This document shows, one piece after another, positions 31,163 through 39,600 of a stretch of 39,600 nucleotides of DNA (position 1 is its first letter; each line of letters begins with the position of its first letter). The notes under the pieces are model-generated. The model was not told the DNA's origin. It saw only the letters and a program-made list of their open reading frames with translations, and searched no databases. A program made the position numbers and the translations under genes. The DNA is from Akkermansiaceae bacterium (GTDB lineage: Bacteria > Verrucomicrobiota > Verrucomicrobiia > Verrucomicrobiales > Akkermansiaceae), in NCBI GenBank assembly GCA_021733795.1, contig JAIPKB010000024.1, forward strand, positions 1 through 39,600, read 5' to 3'.

Positions 31163-31558
31163 GAGCGCGTTCATTCTGAACGCTGAGTCAGGCGGACATG
31201 CTGTCCGCGGGCGGGGCTGTCCGGCTGGGGATTCCCGCCACACCCGTCCGACAGAATGTCGGCCTCACATAGCCGACAGGATGTCGGCGCCCCGGAGCGC
31301 GTTCATTCTGAACGCTGAGTCAGGCGGACATGCTGTCCGCGGGCGGGGCTGCTCGGCTGGGGATTCCCGCCGGACCTGACCGACAGAATGTCGGCCCCAC
31401 ATAGCCGGCAGAATGCCGACGCCCCGGAGCGCGTTCATTCTGAACGCTGAGTCAGGCGGACATGCTGTCCGCGGGCGGGGCTGTCCGGCTAGGGATTCCC
31501 GTCACACCTGACCGACAGAATGTCGGCCTCACATAGCCGACAGGATGTCGGCGCTCCG
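31163..31558. repeat. Three tandem 132-bp units built of small hairpins
   Basis: Units begin GAGCGCGTTCATTCTGAACG at 31163, 31295 and 31427, each 132 bp. Each unit holds four hairpins with three-base loops: GCGTTCA-TTC-TGAACGC, GCGGACA-TGC-TGTCCGC, CCGACA-GAA-TGTCGG and GCCGACA-GGA-TGTCGGC. In unit 2 the last hairpin reads GCCGGCA-GAA-TGCCGAC, where the A-to-G and T-to-C changes pair with each other and keep the stem. The array has no ORF worth calling and fills the space between trpC and the alpha-2-macroglobulin gene. Diverged modules also occur at 13195-13480. Confidence 0.9.
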
Positions 31559-31561
31559 CGC

Positions 31562-31585
31562 AGCCACGACAGGAATGTCGTGGCT
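31562..31585. terminator. Hairpin between convergent trpC and the A2M gene
   Basis: AGCCACGACA-GGAA-TGTCGTGGCT is a perfect 10-bp stem with a GGAA loop. It lies 13 bases beyond the stop of the minus-strand gene (31599-37610) and behind the repeat array for trpC, so it may act as a two-way terminator. No clear T-run is present on either side. Its stem ends with the same CGACA/TGTCG core as the array hairpins. Confidence 0.45.
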
Positions 31586-31598
31586 CCTTATTGGCATT

Positions 31599-34500
31599 CT
31601 ACTTCACCTCCATGTTCACGCTGCCGCTGTGGCTGTTGAACTCGGGGGCATACATGCATTGGATCTCGGCGATGCCGGTCGGATAGATCCCGCGGAGCTG
31701 GACGCGGGCGGCGCTTTCAAACACGTAGGTGCCGCGCGGCAGCCAGTCGATGAAGAAGTGGTCGGCGGTGTCCTTGGTCATTTCATAATAACCGAGGCCG
31801 TCCTGCCACTTGTAGTTGGAAAGCACATTGACCGGCTCCACCCCGCTGCCACGCTGGTTTTTGAGGTGGATGTATTCCATGTCGCGGTCCACGCGGATTT
31901 CGATCCGGGTGACGATTTCATCGCCTGGCACGAGCGGGCCGGTGACCGGCTCGAGGGCGGCACCTTCCTTGGTCATGCGTTTGACCCAGAGCGATTTTTT
32001 CACCTCCAGCGGTGTGCCTTCGTGCGGGGTGATCTTGGCCACGTCCTCGAGATATTGCCAATGGAGCGAACCCCAGGACACCCCGGCGTCGGTCTTGGTG
32101 AGCTTGATCCGGCCCATCTCCGGCTTGATTTCGGCAGCGTGGAATTTCTTTTGATAGAAACCGGTGCCGGGTTCGACGTTCTCCGGTTTCACCGCCACGC
32201 CGCCGAGTTCGGCGGTGACCAGCGCGTCGGAGGCGAGGCGTTTGACATCGCCACCTAACAACAACGCATACACCGCGTCGGCGGTGGACTTGGTGGTCTT
32301 CCAGCCCTGGGTTTGCTTCTGTTTGAGCAGCCAGACCTGGCAGTCATCGACGGCTTGCATGTCCTTGGCCACCTCGCGGAAGGTCTCGATGATCATCGCC
32401 TGGGTTTCGATGGGTGCCTGATGCCAGTAGTAGCCGGCGTTCATCCGCCAGTGCATGCCGAGTTCCTCGGTATTGAGGGCGTTTTCCTGGAGTGACTTGA
32501 CGATGGCGGCCGGGGTCTTTCGGTCGCCGAACCGGAGCAGGCCGACGGCGGTGTGGCAGCGGGTCATGAGGCCGGAGTTGTCCACCCAATATTTGGCTCC
32601 CTGGCCGAGGTAGTAGTCGATCGCCTCGCGGTTGTTGGCGGCGACCGGGCGTTCCTTGAGGAAGAAGCTGCGGCCGTAGAGATACATCGCGATGTGGGGG
32701 CTGAAGTGGTTGTTCTTGCGGTCCTTCGGCTTGATATCCTCGTAGCCGATGCGGATTTGGTTGTCCAGCCAGTCGAGCGCGCGCAGTGCGAGTATCTGGT
32801 CCACGGGCGCGCCGAGGTGCTTGAGGCGGCCGCTGCCGGTGACAATATACAAGGTGATGAACTCGCTACCCTTGCCGCCGGGGAACCACGGCCAGGCACC
32901 GGATTGGAGCTGCAGCTCGCGCAGGCGTTTGCTGGCGCGGGCCATTTCGCTGTCGAGGCGGTTGTCATCGAAGAGCACGCCCACGTTGCGGCGGGCCTCG
33001 GTCTCGCTGTTGGCATCGCGCAGCCACGGGGTATCCTCGATCATCAGGCTTTTGAGGTCCTGGTTTTTGAGCAACGGGCTCTCGAGGGTTTGCGGGGCGG
33101 TGCGCCACAGTTCGAAGACGCGGCGGATTTTCGGATCGCTCTGGACGATGTGGCGGGCCAGTTGGTTGGCGTAGTAGCGGTTGAACGTCTGCTCGGCGCA
33201 TTCGTGCGGGTATTCCATCAGATAGGGCAGCGCCATCACCGCATACCACGCCGGTTGGGAAACCACCTGGAGGGTGAGCGATTCGTTGCGCAGCGTGTCC
33301 GACGCGCCGCTATCGAGGAGCTTCTTCATTTCAAACTCGCGGCTGCCGGCATTGCGGATCGGCAGGGTGATCGATTCGGTGACAAGCTGGCGTTTCGAGA
33401 GCACCGCGATCATGCCCTCCTCGCCATCGGCGATGTTGCCGGTGGCGGCGACCGCCTTGAAGGTGAGGAAACCCGCGCCATCGGGCACCTTGATCCGCCA
33501 GGACAGGGTTTTTGATTCCTTGGCGGGGATTTCAAAGGCCTGTTCGGGAGTGGTTAGACCGAGCGGCGCATCGCGGGATTCCAGGGTGGCGGCATCGGCG
33601 AAGTTGAGCCGCGCCTTGCCGGTCTGGGCTTGGTCGGACTGGTTGGAGACCTTGGCGGTGAATTCGATTTCATCGCCCTCGCGGAGAAAACGTGGCGGGT
33701 TCGGCTGCACCATCAGGTCCTTGGCGGTGACCGTCTCGCCTTCCAGATAGCCGGAGCGCAGGGCGGCATCGTGGGCGAAGCCCATGAAGCGCCACTTGGT
33801 GAGGGCCTCGGGCATGGTGAAGGTCATTCTAACGATGCCTTGCTCGTCGGTGGTCAGGTGCGGCTCGAAGAACGCGGTTTCCTGGAGGTTCTTGCGGGCG
33901 GTGACCGCGCCGAGGTCGGGACCCGGGGCGGCTGGGGCGGGCTCGGGGCCGTTGAGGATCGCATCGATGCTGTTGCGGTTGACCGCCCCATCGCCGGAGC
34001 GCAGGCCGGCAGGGGCCATGGGCACTGGGCTGGCATCTTCCGCGTAAGCGGCGTCCGCCTCCATCGCCATAGCGCCCGCCATCGCCATGGGGGCGCCTTT
34101 GGACAACATTTGGCGCATCGGCATGCCGCCGAACCCGCCGCCGCCGACGGAGAAACTTGCATTTTCCCCATCGGCATCCCCCCAGACGGTCGTGTCCGCG
34201 TAGCCGGAAAAGCCCCTATTACAAAGGTCCTCCGTCCAGTGGCGGTAGAGCGGTTGGCGGAATGAAGTGTAGTGGTTCCAATTGTTATCGAGTTGGCGGA
34301 AGCCGGTCGGGCCGCCAACGTCCTGGAGCCGGACGTGGCTGGAATCGTGGTAGAACTGGCCACTCAACGACTGCAGCCAGCGATGACTGGCAAAGGCGTC
34401 CAGCGAGGCATCGTAGAGCGTCCCCAACATTTCCACGGCGTTCCCCTTCGCGCCATTGATGACCACCGACCAGGTTTCCTTGGAGCCGGGTTCGAGTTTC

Positions 34501-37500
34501 GAGCGCATGGTCTCGAACTTGAGTGCCAGGTCGTGCTGGTTCCATGGCACATCCACCCTCATGGTTTGGGTGTAGGTGCGGTTTTGGTGGACGAACAGCG
34601 CGCGCACGGTGAAACCGCCGCGGTGGGCCTCGGTCACCGGGAAGCGCAGGATTTCCTGGGTCTTCGTGCCACCCGACCACCCGCTTTTGACGAGTTTGCC
34701 GCGATGCTCGACCTCGAACCACATCTGCCCATCCGGATAGCCGGTGCCCCACAGTGCGATGAATTCCTCACCGGGCAGCACCGTGGTGGTTTTCGCCGCA
34801 AAGTGGTTGGTAATTCTAACAGGGAATGCCTTCGCTTCCGGATCCACCACCCGCAACGGGAGTAGGGCGGTGACCTTTTTGCCTGCGGCATCGGTGGTTG
34901 CCAGCACGGCGCGGTATTCGCCCGGTTCGAGTTTCACCTCCAGTTCGCCCTTGCCTTTATCATTGGTGGCGAAGTCCGACTGCTGGACCACTTCGCCGAG
35001 TTCCCATGAATTCGGGTCGGCTGGGTCTTTCTCCGGTTTGGCGGCATCCCCGTGGTAGCGGCCCCAGGCCGATCCGAGTTTCGTGCGGAGCACGGCGGCA
35101 GGTTGGACCAGGCGGTGGACGGTCACGGTGCCCTTGGCCGCGAGCGGCTCGTCATCCACGGTCTTGGTGGCAACGGTTAGCTCCACGGGCTTGGCGGTCT
35201 CCTGCCAGGCATCGGCTGTTAGGGATGCCTGCACCCCCACATAACCGGCTTTCACCGCGCGCTGGGCGGTGCGGGTTTCACCGGTGGTGTCGGTGACTTC
35301 GAAGTTGACCTGATAGGAGAACACCGGCTCGCCCGCAGGATCGACGTCGGCGTCCGGTTCGGCGAGAAACTCCACCTCGAAGCTGCCGTCGGCCTTGGTG
35401 AGGCCTTCGCCGTGGGCGATTTGTTTGGAGCCGGAATCGCGCGGGACGAACCACCAGCACCAGCGGCACCAGTCCGGCCACAGGGTTTGGCGGGTCACGG
35501 ACCACTTGACCTTGGCACCATCGATGGCGGCACCGGTGTAGGCCTCGGCCTTGGCGGTGACGGTGACTTTTTCCCCGAGTTTCGGCTGGGCCTTGGCCGG
35601 GCCGACTTCGGCGTAGAACTTCGGACGTTTGTATTCCTCGATGCGAAGGGTCTGGCTGCTTTTCTCGCACTGGAGGAAGGCCTGGCCGAGCACACGGTCG
35701 GTGGGCGCGGTGAAGCTGCCGGAGAACGAGCCGAATTCGTTGGATTTTACATTCAGCTTGGTGATTTCCTTGCGGTTTTGATCGACGAAGCGCACTTCGA
35801 AATCCTGGTTATTCCGGGTGTGGTAGTCGTTGTCCCGGCGGTCGTAGTGGGCGGCGATGCCCTTGAAGCGGACGGTCTGGCCGGGGCGGTAGAGCGCGCG
35901 GTCGGTGAACAGATAGACGGTGTCGGTGAATAATTGCTCCTGCTGATTGTAATGGTACGTGCTGCCGGTAGCGAGCGAGTCGTCCCCGTGGCGGGCGCGG
36001 AAGACCGGCGTGCGGTTGCCTTCGGGGGGGGTGGAGAAACGGCCGTCGCCATCGGTGGTCAGAGTCTGTTTGAGCGTCCAGCGCTCCTTGTTGTTGATGT
36101 AGTTCCAGACTTCGACCTTGGCCCCATTGACCGGTTTTCCGGTTAGAGCGTGGGTGACCCAGCCGCCGCCGGTCGAGTTATCAACCCGGGTGGTGACGGC
36201 CAGCTCAGAGAGCCACACGCGGGTGTAGCTCAATTGGTTTTTCCGGAGCGGGAATCGCTTCACCGGGCTTACCACCAATTCGTAACAACCCTTGGGGAGA
36301 TCCAGCGGTGCGTCGAGAGTCCGGGTCTTTTGTTGGAAATCGGGAGTGGGCTCGACGTCCACCGACCATTCCTTGGCGGGTTTGCGGGCGAGCAGCGCGC
36401 GCATCCAGTCGTCGTTGCGAGAGGACTCGTTTTCCGGGCTCCATGTCACCGGATAGAGGCGGAAATGGATTTGGCCGAGGTTGCGGTACCGCACGTCGAA
36501 CTGCGGTTTGGCGGCGTTCCAGACCAGCTCGGTGGAGAGTGTCAGTTCCTTGCGCTCGATGCCTTCGATGATGGTGATGCAGAGGTCGCGGAAGCGGGAT
36601 TCCTTGAAGGCATCCCGACCGGCAATGGCGATCTTGCGGGCTTCCACGAGCTTGTTCTGGCCGATCATCAACTGGGCGAGGTTGGCGCGGGCGAGCGACT
36701 GCAACTCGTTGCCTTCCGTTTGTTGGATGATCTCGCGGAGGCGTTCCTCGAGGCGCGGGGTAGGGGCGTCGCCGCTGAGGGCCTCCTTGGCCCAGGCGAG
36801 GCGGAGCAGGTCGAGGTGGATGCGGGCGTCGAGGTCCTGCTGGTGAAAGGAGAGGAGTTCCTGATAGAGGAGGACGGTTTTGAGGCGCGGGGATTCTTCA
36901 TCGGTGGTCGCCGGCTGCCAGGTGAGAAACTCGGCGGTGGTGCCAAAGGCCGGCGAGCTGCCATCGAAGGTGAACTCGTCCTCGGCCGCGGCGTTCACCT
37001 GGTCACGGGCGGCGAAATACCGGAGGTATTCATGGGCGACGAAATCATACAGCGTGGGCCGCAGTGAGTCGGGTGCGGTGCCCTTTTTGATGATGAAATC
37101 GTAGTCGGCGATGGGGATGGCCCGGAGTGCGTCGCGTTCGGTCATGGCCAACTGGAAGCGGGAGTCCACCTCGGTGAGGACGCGCTTCAGGTCCCAGGTT
37201 TGGATGTCAGCCGACGGCACCGCGGCCGTTTGGGTGCGCTGCATGAATTGCCAGCGGTTTTGATAAAAGTAGTCCCAGATCCAGAGTGCCTGGATCGTTT
37301 GGAGCAGCGGCTTCATCGGTGCCGGGACGGTGGCCAGCTCCACCTCCAGGCCCTTGATCGGGCCGATCTCATCCCGGCCCTCGTTGATGGCACCGGCGAG
37401 CCGGATCCGCTGGGCGGTGGCGCGGATCGCCTCCGGCCAGGCCTGTTCGGCACGGGCTTGTTGGTCGATCGCGGTGAGCACCTCGATCGCGGACTTGGGC

Positions 37501-37610
37501 AGGTCCTTATCGATGTGTTTGCGGACCTGGGACCACTGGGCATCGCGGGGGCCGGAGAATGCGGGGATGGCGGACATGAGCAGGAGTACGGCGGTTTTCA
37601 ACGGTTTCAT
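31599..37610 (-). CDS. Exported alpha-2-macroglobulin family protein (about 2000 aa)
   Basis: The product has 2003 residues. The signal peptide is about 1-20 (ending FSG). The N-terminal 500 residues are helical, repeat-like (LEERLREIIQQTEGNELQSLA). From about 550 the macroglobulin domains start: YLFTDRALYRPGQTVRFKGI at about 565-585 is the MG2-type signature. Around 1147-1195 lies a Gly/Ala/Met-rich loop (FSVGGGGFGGMPMRQM...) in the bait region. A2M-domain strands TAFFEPHLTTDEQGIVRMTF follow, and ECAEQTF holds the thioester Cys1471 and Gln1474. It is a periplasmic protease trap or defence protein. Proteobacterial relatives pair with PBP1C, which is not adjacent here. Its length is at the upper end of the family. 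Confidence 0.92.
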   Translation of the reverse strand: MKPLKTAVLLLMSAIPAFSGPRDAQWSQVRKHIDKDLPKSAIEVLTAIDQQARAEQAWPEAIRATAQRIRLAGAINEGRDEIGPIKGLEVELATVPAPMKPLLQTIQALWIWDYFYQNRWQFMQRTQTAAVPSADIQTWDLKRVLTEVDSRFQLAMTERDALRAIPIADYDFIIKKGTAPDSLRPTLYDFVAHEYLRYFAARDQVNAAAEDEFTFDGSSPAFGTTAEFLTWQPATTDEESPRLKTVLLYQELLSFHQQDLDARIHLDLLRLAWAKEALSGDAPTPRLEERLREIIQQTEGNELQSLARANLAQLMIGQNKLVEARKIAIAGRDAFKESRFRDLCITIIEGIERKELTLSTELVWNAAKPQFDVRYRNLGQIHFRLYPVTWSPENESSRNDDWMRALLARKPAKEWSVDVEPTPDFQQKTRTLDAPLDLPKGCYELVVSPVKRFPLRKNQLSYTRVWLSELAVTTRVDNSTGGGWVTHALTGKPVNGAKVEVWNYINNKERWTLKQTLTTDGDGRFSTPPEGNRTPVFRARHGDDSLATGSTYHYNQQEQLFTDTVYLFTDRALYRPGQTVRFKGIAAHYDRRDNDYHTRNNQDFEVRFVDQNRKEITKLNVKSNEFGSFSGSFTAPTDRVLGQAFLQCEKSSQTLRIEEYKRPKFYAEVGPAKAQPKLGEKVTVTAKAEAYTGAAIDGAKVKWSVTRQTLWPDWCRWCWWFVPRDSGSKQIAHGEGLTKADGSFEVEFLAEPDADVDPAGEPVFSYQVNFEVTDTTGETRTAQRAVKAGYVGVQASLTADAWQETAKPVELTVATKTVDDEPLAAKGTVTVHRLVQPAAVLRTKLGSAWGRYHGDAAKPEKDPADPNSWELGEVVQQSDFATNDKGKGELEVKLEPGEYRAVLATTDAAGKKVTALLPLRVVDPEAKAFPVRITNHFAAKTTTVLPGEEFIALWGTGYPDGQMWFEVEHRGKLVKSGWSGGTKTQEILRFPVTEAHRGGFTVRALFVHQNRTYTQTMRVDVPWNQHDLALKFETMRSKLEPGSKETWSVVINGAKGNAVEMLGTLYDASLDAFASHRWLQSLSGQFYHDSSHVRLQDVGGPTGFRQLDNNWNHYTSFRQPLYRHWTEDLCNRGFSGYADTTVWGDADGENASFSVGGGGFGGMPMRQMLSKGAPMAMAGAMAMEADAAYAEDASPVPMAPAGLRSGDGAVNRNSIDAILNGPEPAPAAPGPDLGAVTARKNLQETAFFEPHLTTDEQGIVRMTFTMPEALTKWRFMGFAHDAALRSGYLEGETVTAKDLMVQPNPPRFLREGDEIEFTAKVSNQSDQAQTGKARLNFADAATLESRDAPLGLTTPEQAFEIPAKESKTLSWRIKVPDGAGFLTFKAVAATGNIADGEEGMIAVLSKRQLVTESITLPIRNAGSREFEMKKLLDSGASDTLRNESLTLQVVSQPAWYAVMALPYLMEYPHECAEQTFNRYYANQLARHIVQSDPKIRRVFELWRTAPQTLESPLLKNQDLKSLMIEDTPWLRDANSETEARRNVGVLFDDNRLDSEMARASKRLRELQLQSGAWPWFPGGKGSEFITLYIVTGSGRLKHLGAPVDQILALRALDWLDNQIRIGYEDIKPKDRKNNHFSPHIAMYLYGRSFFLKERPVAANNREAIDYYLGQGAKYWVDNSGLMTRCHTAVGLLRFGDRKTPAAIVKSLQENALNTEELGMHWRMNAGYYWHQAPIETQAMIIETFREVAKDMQAVDDCQVWLLKQKQTQGWKTTKSTADAVYALLLGGDVKRLASDALVTAELGGVAVKPENVEPGTGFYQKKFHAAEIKPEMGRIKLTKTDAGVSWGSLHWQYLEDVAKITPHEGTPLEVKKSLWVKRMTKEGAALEPVTGPLVPGDEIVTRIEIRVDRDMEYIHLKNQRGSGVEPVNVLSNYKWQDGLGYYEMTKDTADHFFIDWLPRGTYVFESAARVQLRGIYPTGIAEIQCMYAPEFNSHSGSVNMEVK

Positions 37611-37795
37611 GGCAGATTGGCAGGGGGCTTTGGAGTGAGAAGTAACGGGTGCAGACTGGGGGAACTATGGCATTGCCATTTCACCCTGCAAGGGCAACGA
37701 CCCGGAAACCCGGGATTTCTTAGAAAAAACGGCCTGGTTTGGGTGGCAGGGTCGGAATACCTGACCTCCCACTGGCTTCATGTTCCGTCTGACTG

Positions 37796-37947
37796 GGTGG
37801 CTGTCTGAAAAATGGTTTGGCAGGGACCTTTTTCCGAAAGGTCCGCGAGAATGGGTAGCGAATGAACGGTCGACACGGTTTTCTATTCTCAGTTCATTCA
37901 CCCGGACGCTTCGGAAAAGCGTCCCTGCCATTTTTCAGACAGGCTCT
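37796..37947. repeat. 152-bp palindromic element, copy 2 (inverted relative to copy 1)
   Basis: When reverse complemented, this block starts AGAGCCTGTCTGAAAAAT and aligns over its length to the element at 8537-8690, including hairpins GGGACGC..GCGTCC and GGACC..GGTCC, with differences in the centre (CGACCGTTCATTCGC against CTTTCATTCGC). Flanking genes differ completely, so the element moved or was copied. It lies in the gap between the alpha-2-macroglobulin gene and the last gene (37611-38015), which shows nothing else. Confidence 0.88.
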
Positions 37948-38015
37948 AAGCAGCCAATTTGACATCGGGGTCGACCAATGATAGTTAAAGACCGTAAACC
38001 TGCTCGTTGAACCCT

Positions 38016-39600
38016 ATGAGAAAACCCGACAATGGCGAAAGCGGTGGCCGTGGCTGGTTCGGACCGGCCTATACGGCGGAGGAAGCGGCCTATCTCCGCC
38101 GGCATGTGGTGAAAATGGCACAGGGGAAACTGGAAACCAGCGGCGATTTCCGGACCAGCGGAGCGGATGTGGCAAAGCTCTTCGGCACCCATCTGCCCGC
38201 CGCGCTCAAGACGGCCAAGGCGGCGGGACGGCCGTTGCGCGTGTTGTTCTGGGCGCATGGCGGCCTGGTGTCCGAGAAGGACGCGCTGCGGTATGTGCTG
38301 CACTACGGGAAGATCTGGGAAAGCGCGGGAATCTATCCGGTTTATTTCGTCTGGAAGACCGGCATCCTCGACTCGTTCGGTGGTCTGCTGGCAGGCGGGG
38401 GGCAACGCGGGTGGTTTTCGGATCAATTCTCGGATCCGCTGTTGGAACTATCCTTGCACGGCCTGGCCGGCGCGGTATGGAGCGAGATCAAGAGCTTCGC
38501 CGCCGCCGCGTGCGGAGCCCGGGGCGGGGCCAGCCTGGCGCTCGACCACTTCCGCAAATTCCATGACCGCCATGCCGCGCATGTCCGCTGCTACGCCTGC
38601 GGCCACAGCGCGGGTTCCATCTTCCATGCGTATTGGCTGCCGAAGCTGGTGGCCTCCCGGCTTCCGGTGCAGGAGTTGTTTCTGCTGGCACCCGCCGCCA
38701 ACATCACCTTGTTCACGGAGAAGCTCCGCAACCTGATCAGCTCCCAGGACGCCATCCGCCACTGCTCGATGTTCACCATGACCGAGGCGGCGGAACGCCG
38801 GGACCATGTGATCCACCTCTATCGCAAGTCCCTGCTCTATTTTGTTTCGCGAGCCTGTGAGGCACGCAAGAACGAACCGATCCTCGGCATGGTGGAGAAT
38901 CTTCGCGCCGACCCCGAAATGCGCGAGTTCTGGGGCCTCGACGCCCACCACGCCGCCGCCGCGGAGTTGATCCTATCCCCCAGCGGGAACTCCACCGGCA
39001 CCCGGGCTGCCAACTCAACCGCCCACGGCGACTTCGACAACGACCCGGACACGCTCAACAGCCTGGTGCGCAGAATCACCGGTAACAGCGCGCTCGCGCC
39101 ATTCAACGAATCCAACACCCCGCGCGGCATGGGCTACGGCGGTTTCGGGAACGGCTCTCCGGATGGCACCGACGACCCTGCCCGCCCGCTACCGGACCTC
39201 GGCGTGACCGTGCATCTGCGTTGGGGCAGCATCGAGAAGGCCGGGAGTACCGCCGCAGGGCCTACACCCGCCATCCAATACCGTGCGGCCGGACATTATG
39301 AGGGAACGGAACCGATGGGGCCGGAACGGGTGCTGGACAAGTGGGTGAGCGGAATCGCGCCGCATGATTGGCAGACCGAGGGGGTGGTGGGGGGTATGAC
39401 GCGGCGCGGCACAATGGGCGGCATTCTCGGACAGACCGTCCTGCTTCCCCACGATTCAAAACAGTTTGCGGTCTTTCTCGGGCTGGGGCGTTACGGCAGC
39501 CTGGGGCCGGCGGAACTCACCACCGCCGTCCGCGAGTTGTGTTTGAAGATTTCCCAATTGCAGGGAAAACATCTGGCCACGGTGCTGATCGGCGGCGGAG
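38016..39600 (+). CDS. Large alpha/beta-hydrolase-like protein, partial at window end
   Basis: The frame is open from ATG 38016 to the window end (over 528 residues, no stop seen). It has no signal peptide, so it is probably cytoplasmic. Residues about 74-83 (LRVLFWAHGG) and GHSAG (residues 196-200, Ser198) fit an alpha/beta hydrolase oxyanion strand and nucleophile elbow. The middle part is Gly/Ser/Asn-rich (about 325-390). Beyond residue 395, LGVTVHLRWGSIEKAGSTAA, then FLGLGRYGSLGPAELTTAV and HLATVLIGGG look like the accessory domain I know beside CHAT-type peptidases and caspase-like proteins of bacterial conflict systems. That domain link is by eye. The full architecture needs sequence beyond 39600. 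Confidence 0.6.
   Translation, partial: MRKPDNGESGGRGWFGPAYTAEEAAYLRRHVVKMAQGKLETSGDFRTSGADVAKLFGTHLPAALKTAKAAGRPLRVLFWAHGGLVSEKDALRYVLHYGKIWESAGIYPVYFVWKTGILDSFGGLLAGGGQRGWFSDQFSDPLLELSLHGLAGAVWSEIKSFAAAACGARGGASLALDHFRKFHDRHAAHVRCYACGHSAGSIFHAYWLPKLVASRLPVQELFLLAPAANITLFTEKLRNLISSQDAIRHCSMFTMTEAAERRDHVIHLYRKSLLYFVSRACEARKNEPILGMVENLRADPEMREFWGLDAHHAAAAELILSPSGNSTGTRAANSTAHGDFDNDPDTLNSLVRRITGNSALAPFNESNTPRGMGYGGFGNGSPDGTDDPARPLPDLGVTVHLRWGSIEKAGSTAAGPTPAIQYRAAGHYEGTEPMGPERVLDKWVSGIAPHDWQTEGVVGGMTRRGTMGGILGQTVLLPHDSKQFAVFLGLGRYGSLGPAELTTAVRELCLKISQLQGKHLATVLIGGG

Noticed and set aside
31163..31558. CRISPR array
   Set aside because: The units are 132-bp tandem copies with no short repeats separating unique spacers, and no cas genes are nearby.
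32553..33515. Several long plus-strand ORFs inside the alpha-2-macroglobulin gene
   Set aside because: Shadow frames of high-GC codons; no motifs, signals or starts support them.

Overview
The window is high-GC bacterial DNA, best explained as a chromosomal segment of a Verrucomicrobiota member (Planctomycetota is the main alternative). This is inferred from content: several secreted arylsulfatases, Hcp-like proteins with Sec signal peptides, a roughly 2000-residue alpha-2-macroglobulin, TSP3-like calcium repeats, many cassette-like orphan genes and heavy intergenic hairpin repeats. No marker gene here fixes the taxon.

Region 1 (1-6600) is a string of small, same-strand, mostly unrecognised genes, many broken by frameshifts or in-frame stops. 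Imperfect inverted repeats resembling integron attC sites lie between them, best at 130-218. The 3' end (domains V and VI) of a group II intron lies at 380-447. No integrase is visible. I read this as a decaying cassette array of the CALIN type, which is a hypothesis. Region 2 (6600-8700) has a Cys-rich lipoprotein and the pyruvate dehydrogenase E2 subunit, closed by a 154-bp palindromic element whose inverted partner lies at 37796-37947.

Region 3 (8700-17420) is a polysaccharide-degradation island in partial decay. Three full-length sulfatases and a PhoD-like phosphatase stand among relics: a sialate O-acetylesterase tail, a VapC toxin and a sulfatase that have both lost their middle parts, a glycoside hydrolase scrap, and a beta-sandwich domain cut by an amber codon. 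Region 4 (17420-22300) has a rhomboid protease and a VapBC pair on the minus strand, then a homocysteine methyltransferase/MTHFR fusion, a gamma-carbonic anhydrase and a bifunctional-nuclease family protein on the plus strand.

Region 5 (22300-25600, minus) has a TPR fragment, an NPPY methyltransferase and two exported Hcp-like proteins. A nucleotidyltransferase overlapping a small partner gene (25806-26445) may be a toxin-antitoxin-like module. Region 6 (26578-31156) has lysS, a DUF4143 ATPase, a NUDIX hydrolase, tRNA-Gly(GCC) and trpC. Region 7 (31163-39600) has three tandem 132-bp units made of small hairpins, the giant alpha-2-macroglobulin (minus strand), the second palindromic element, and a large alpha/beta-hydrolase-like gene running off the window.

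Two themes link the window: gene erosion by internal deletion, frameshift and nonsense mutation in accessory regions, and several families of short palindromes between genes, one of which shows changes that keep its stems paired.
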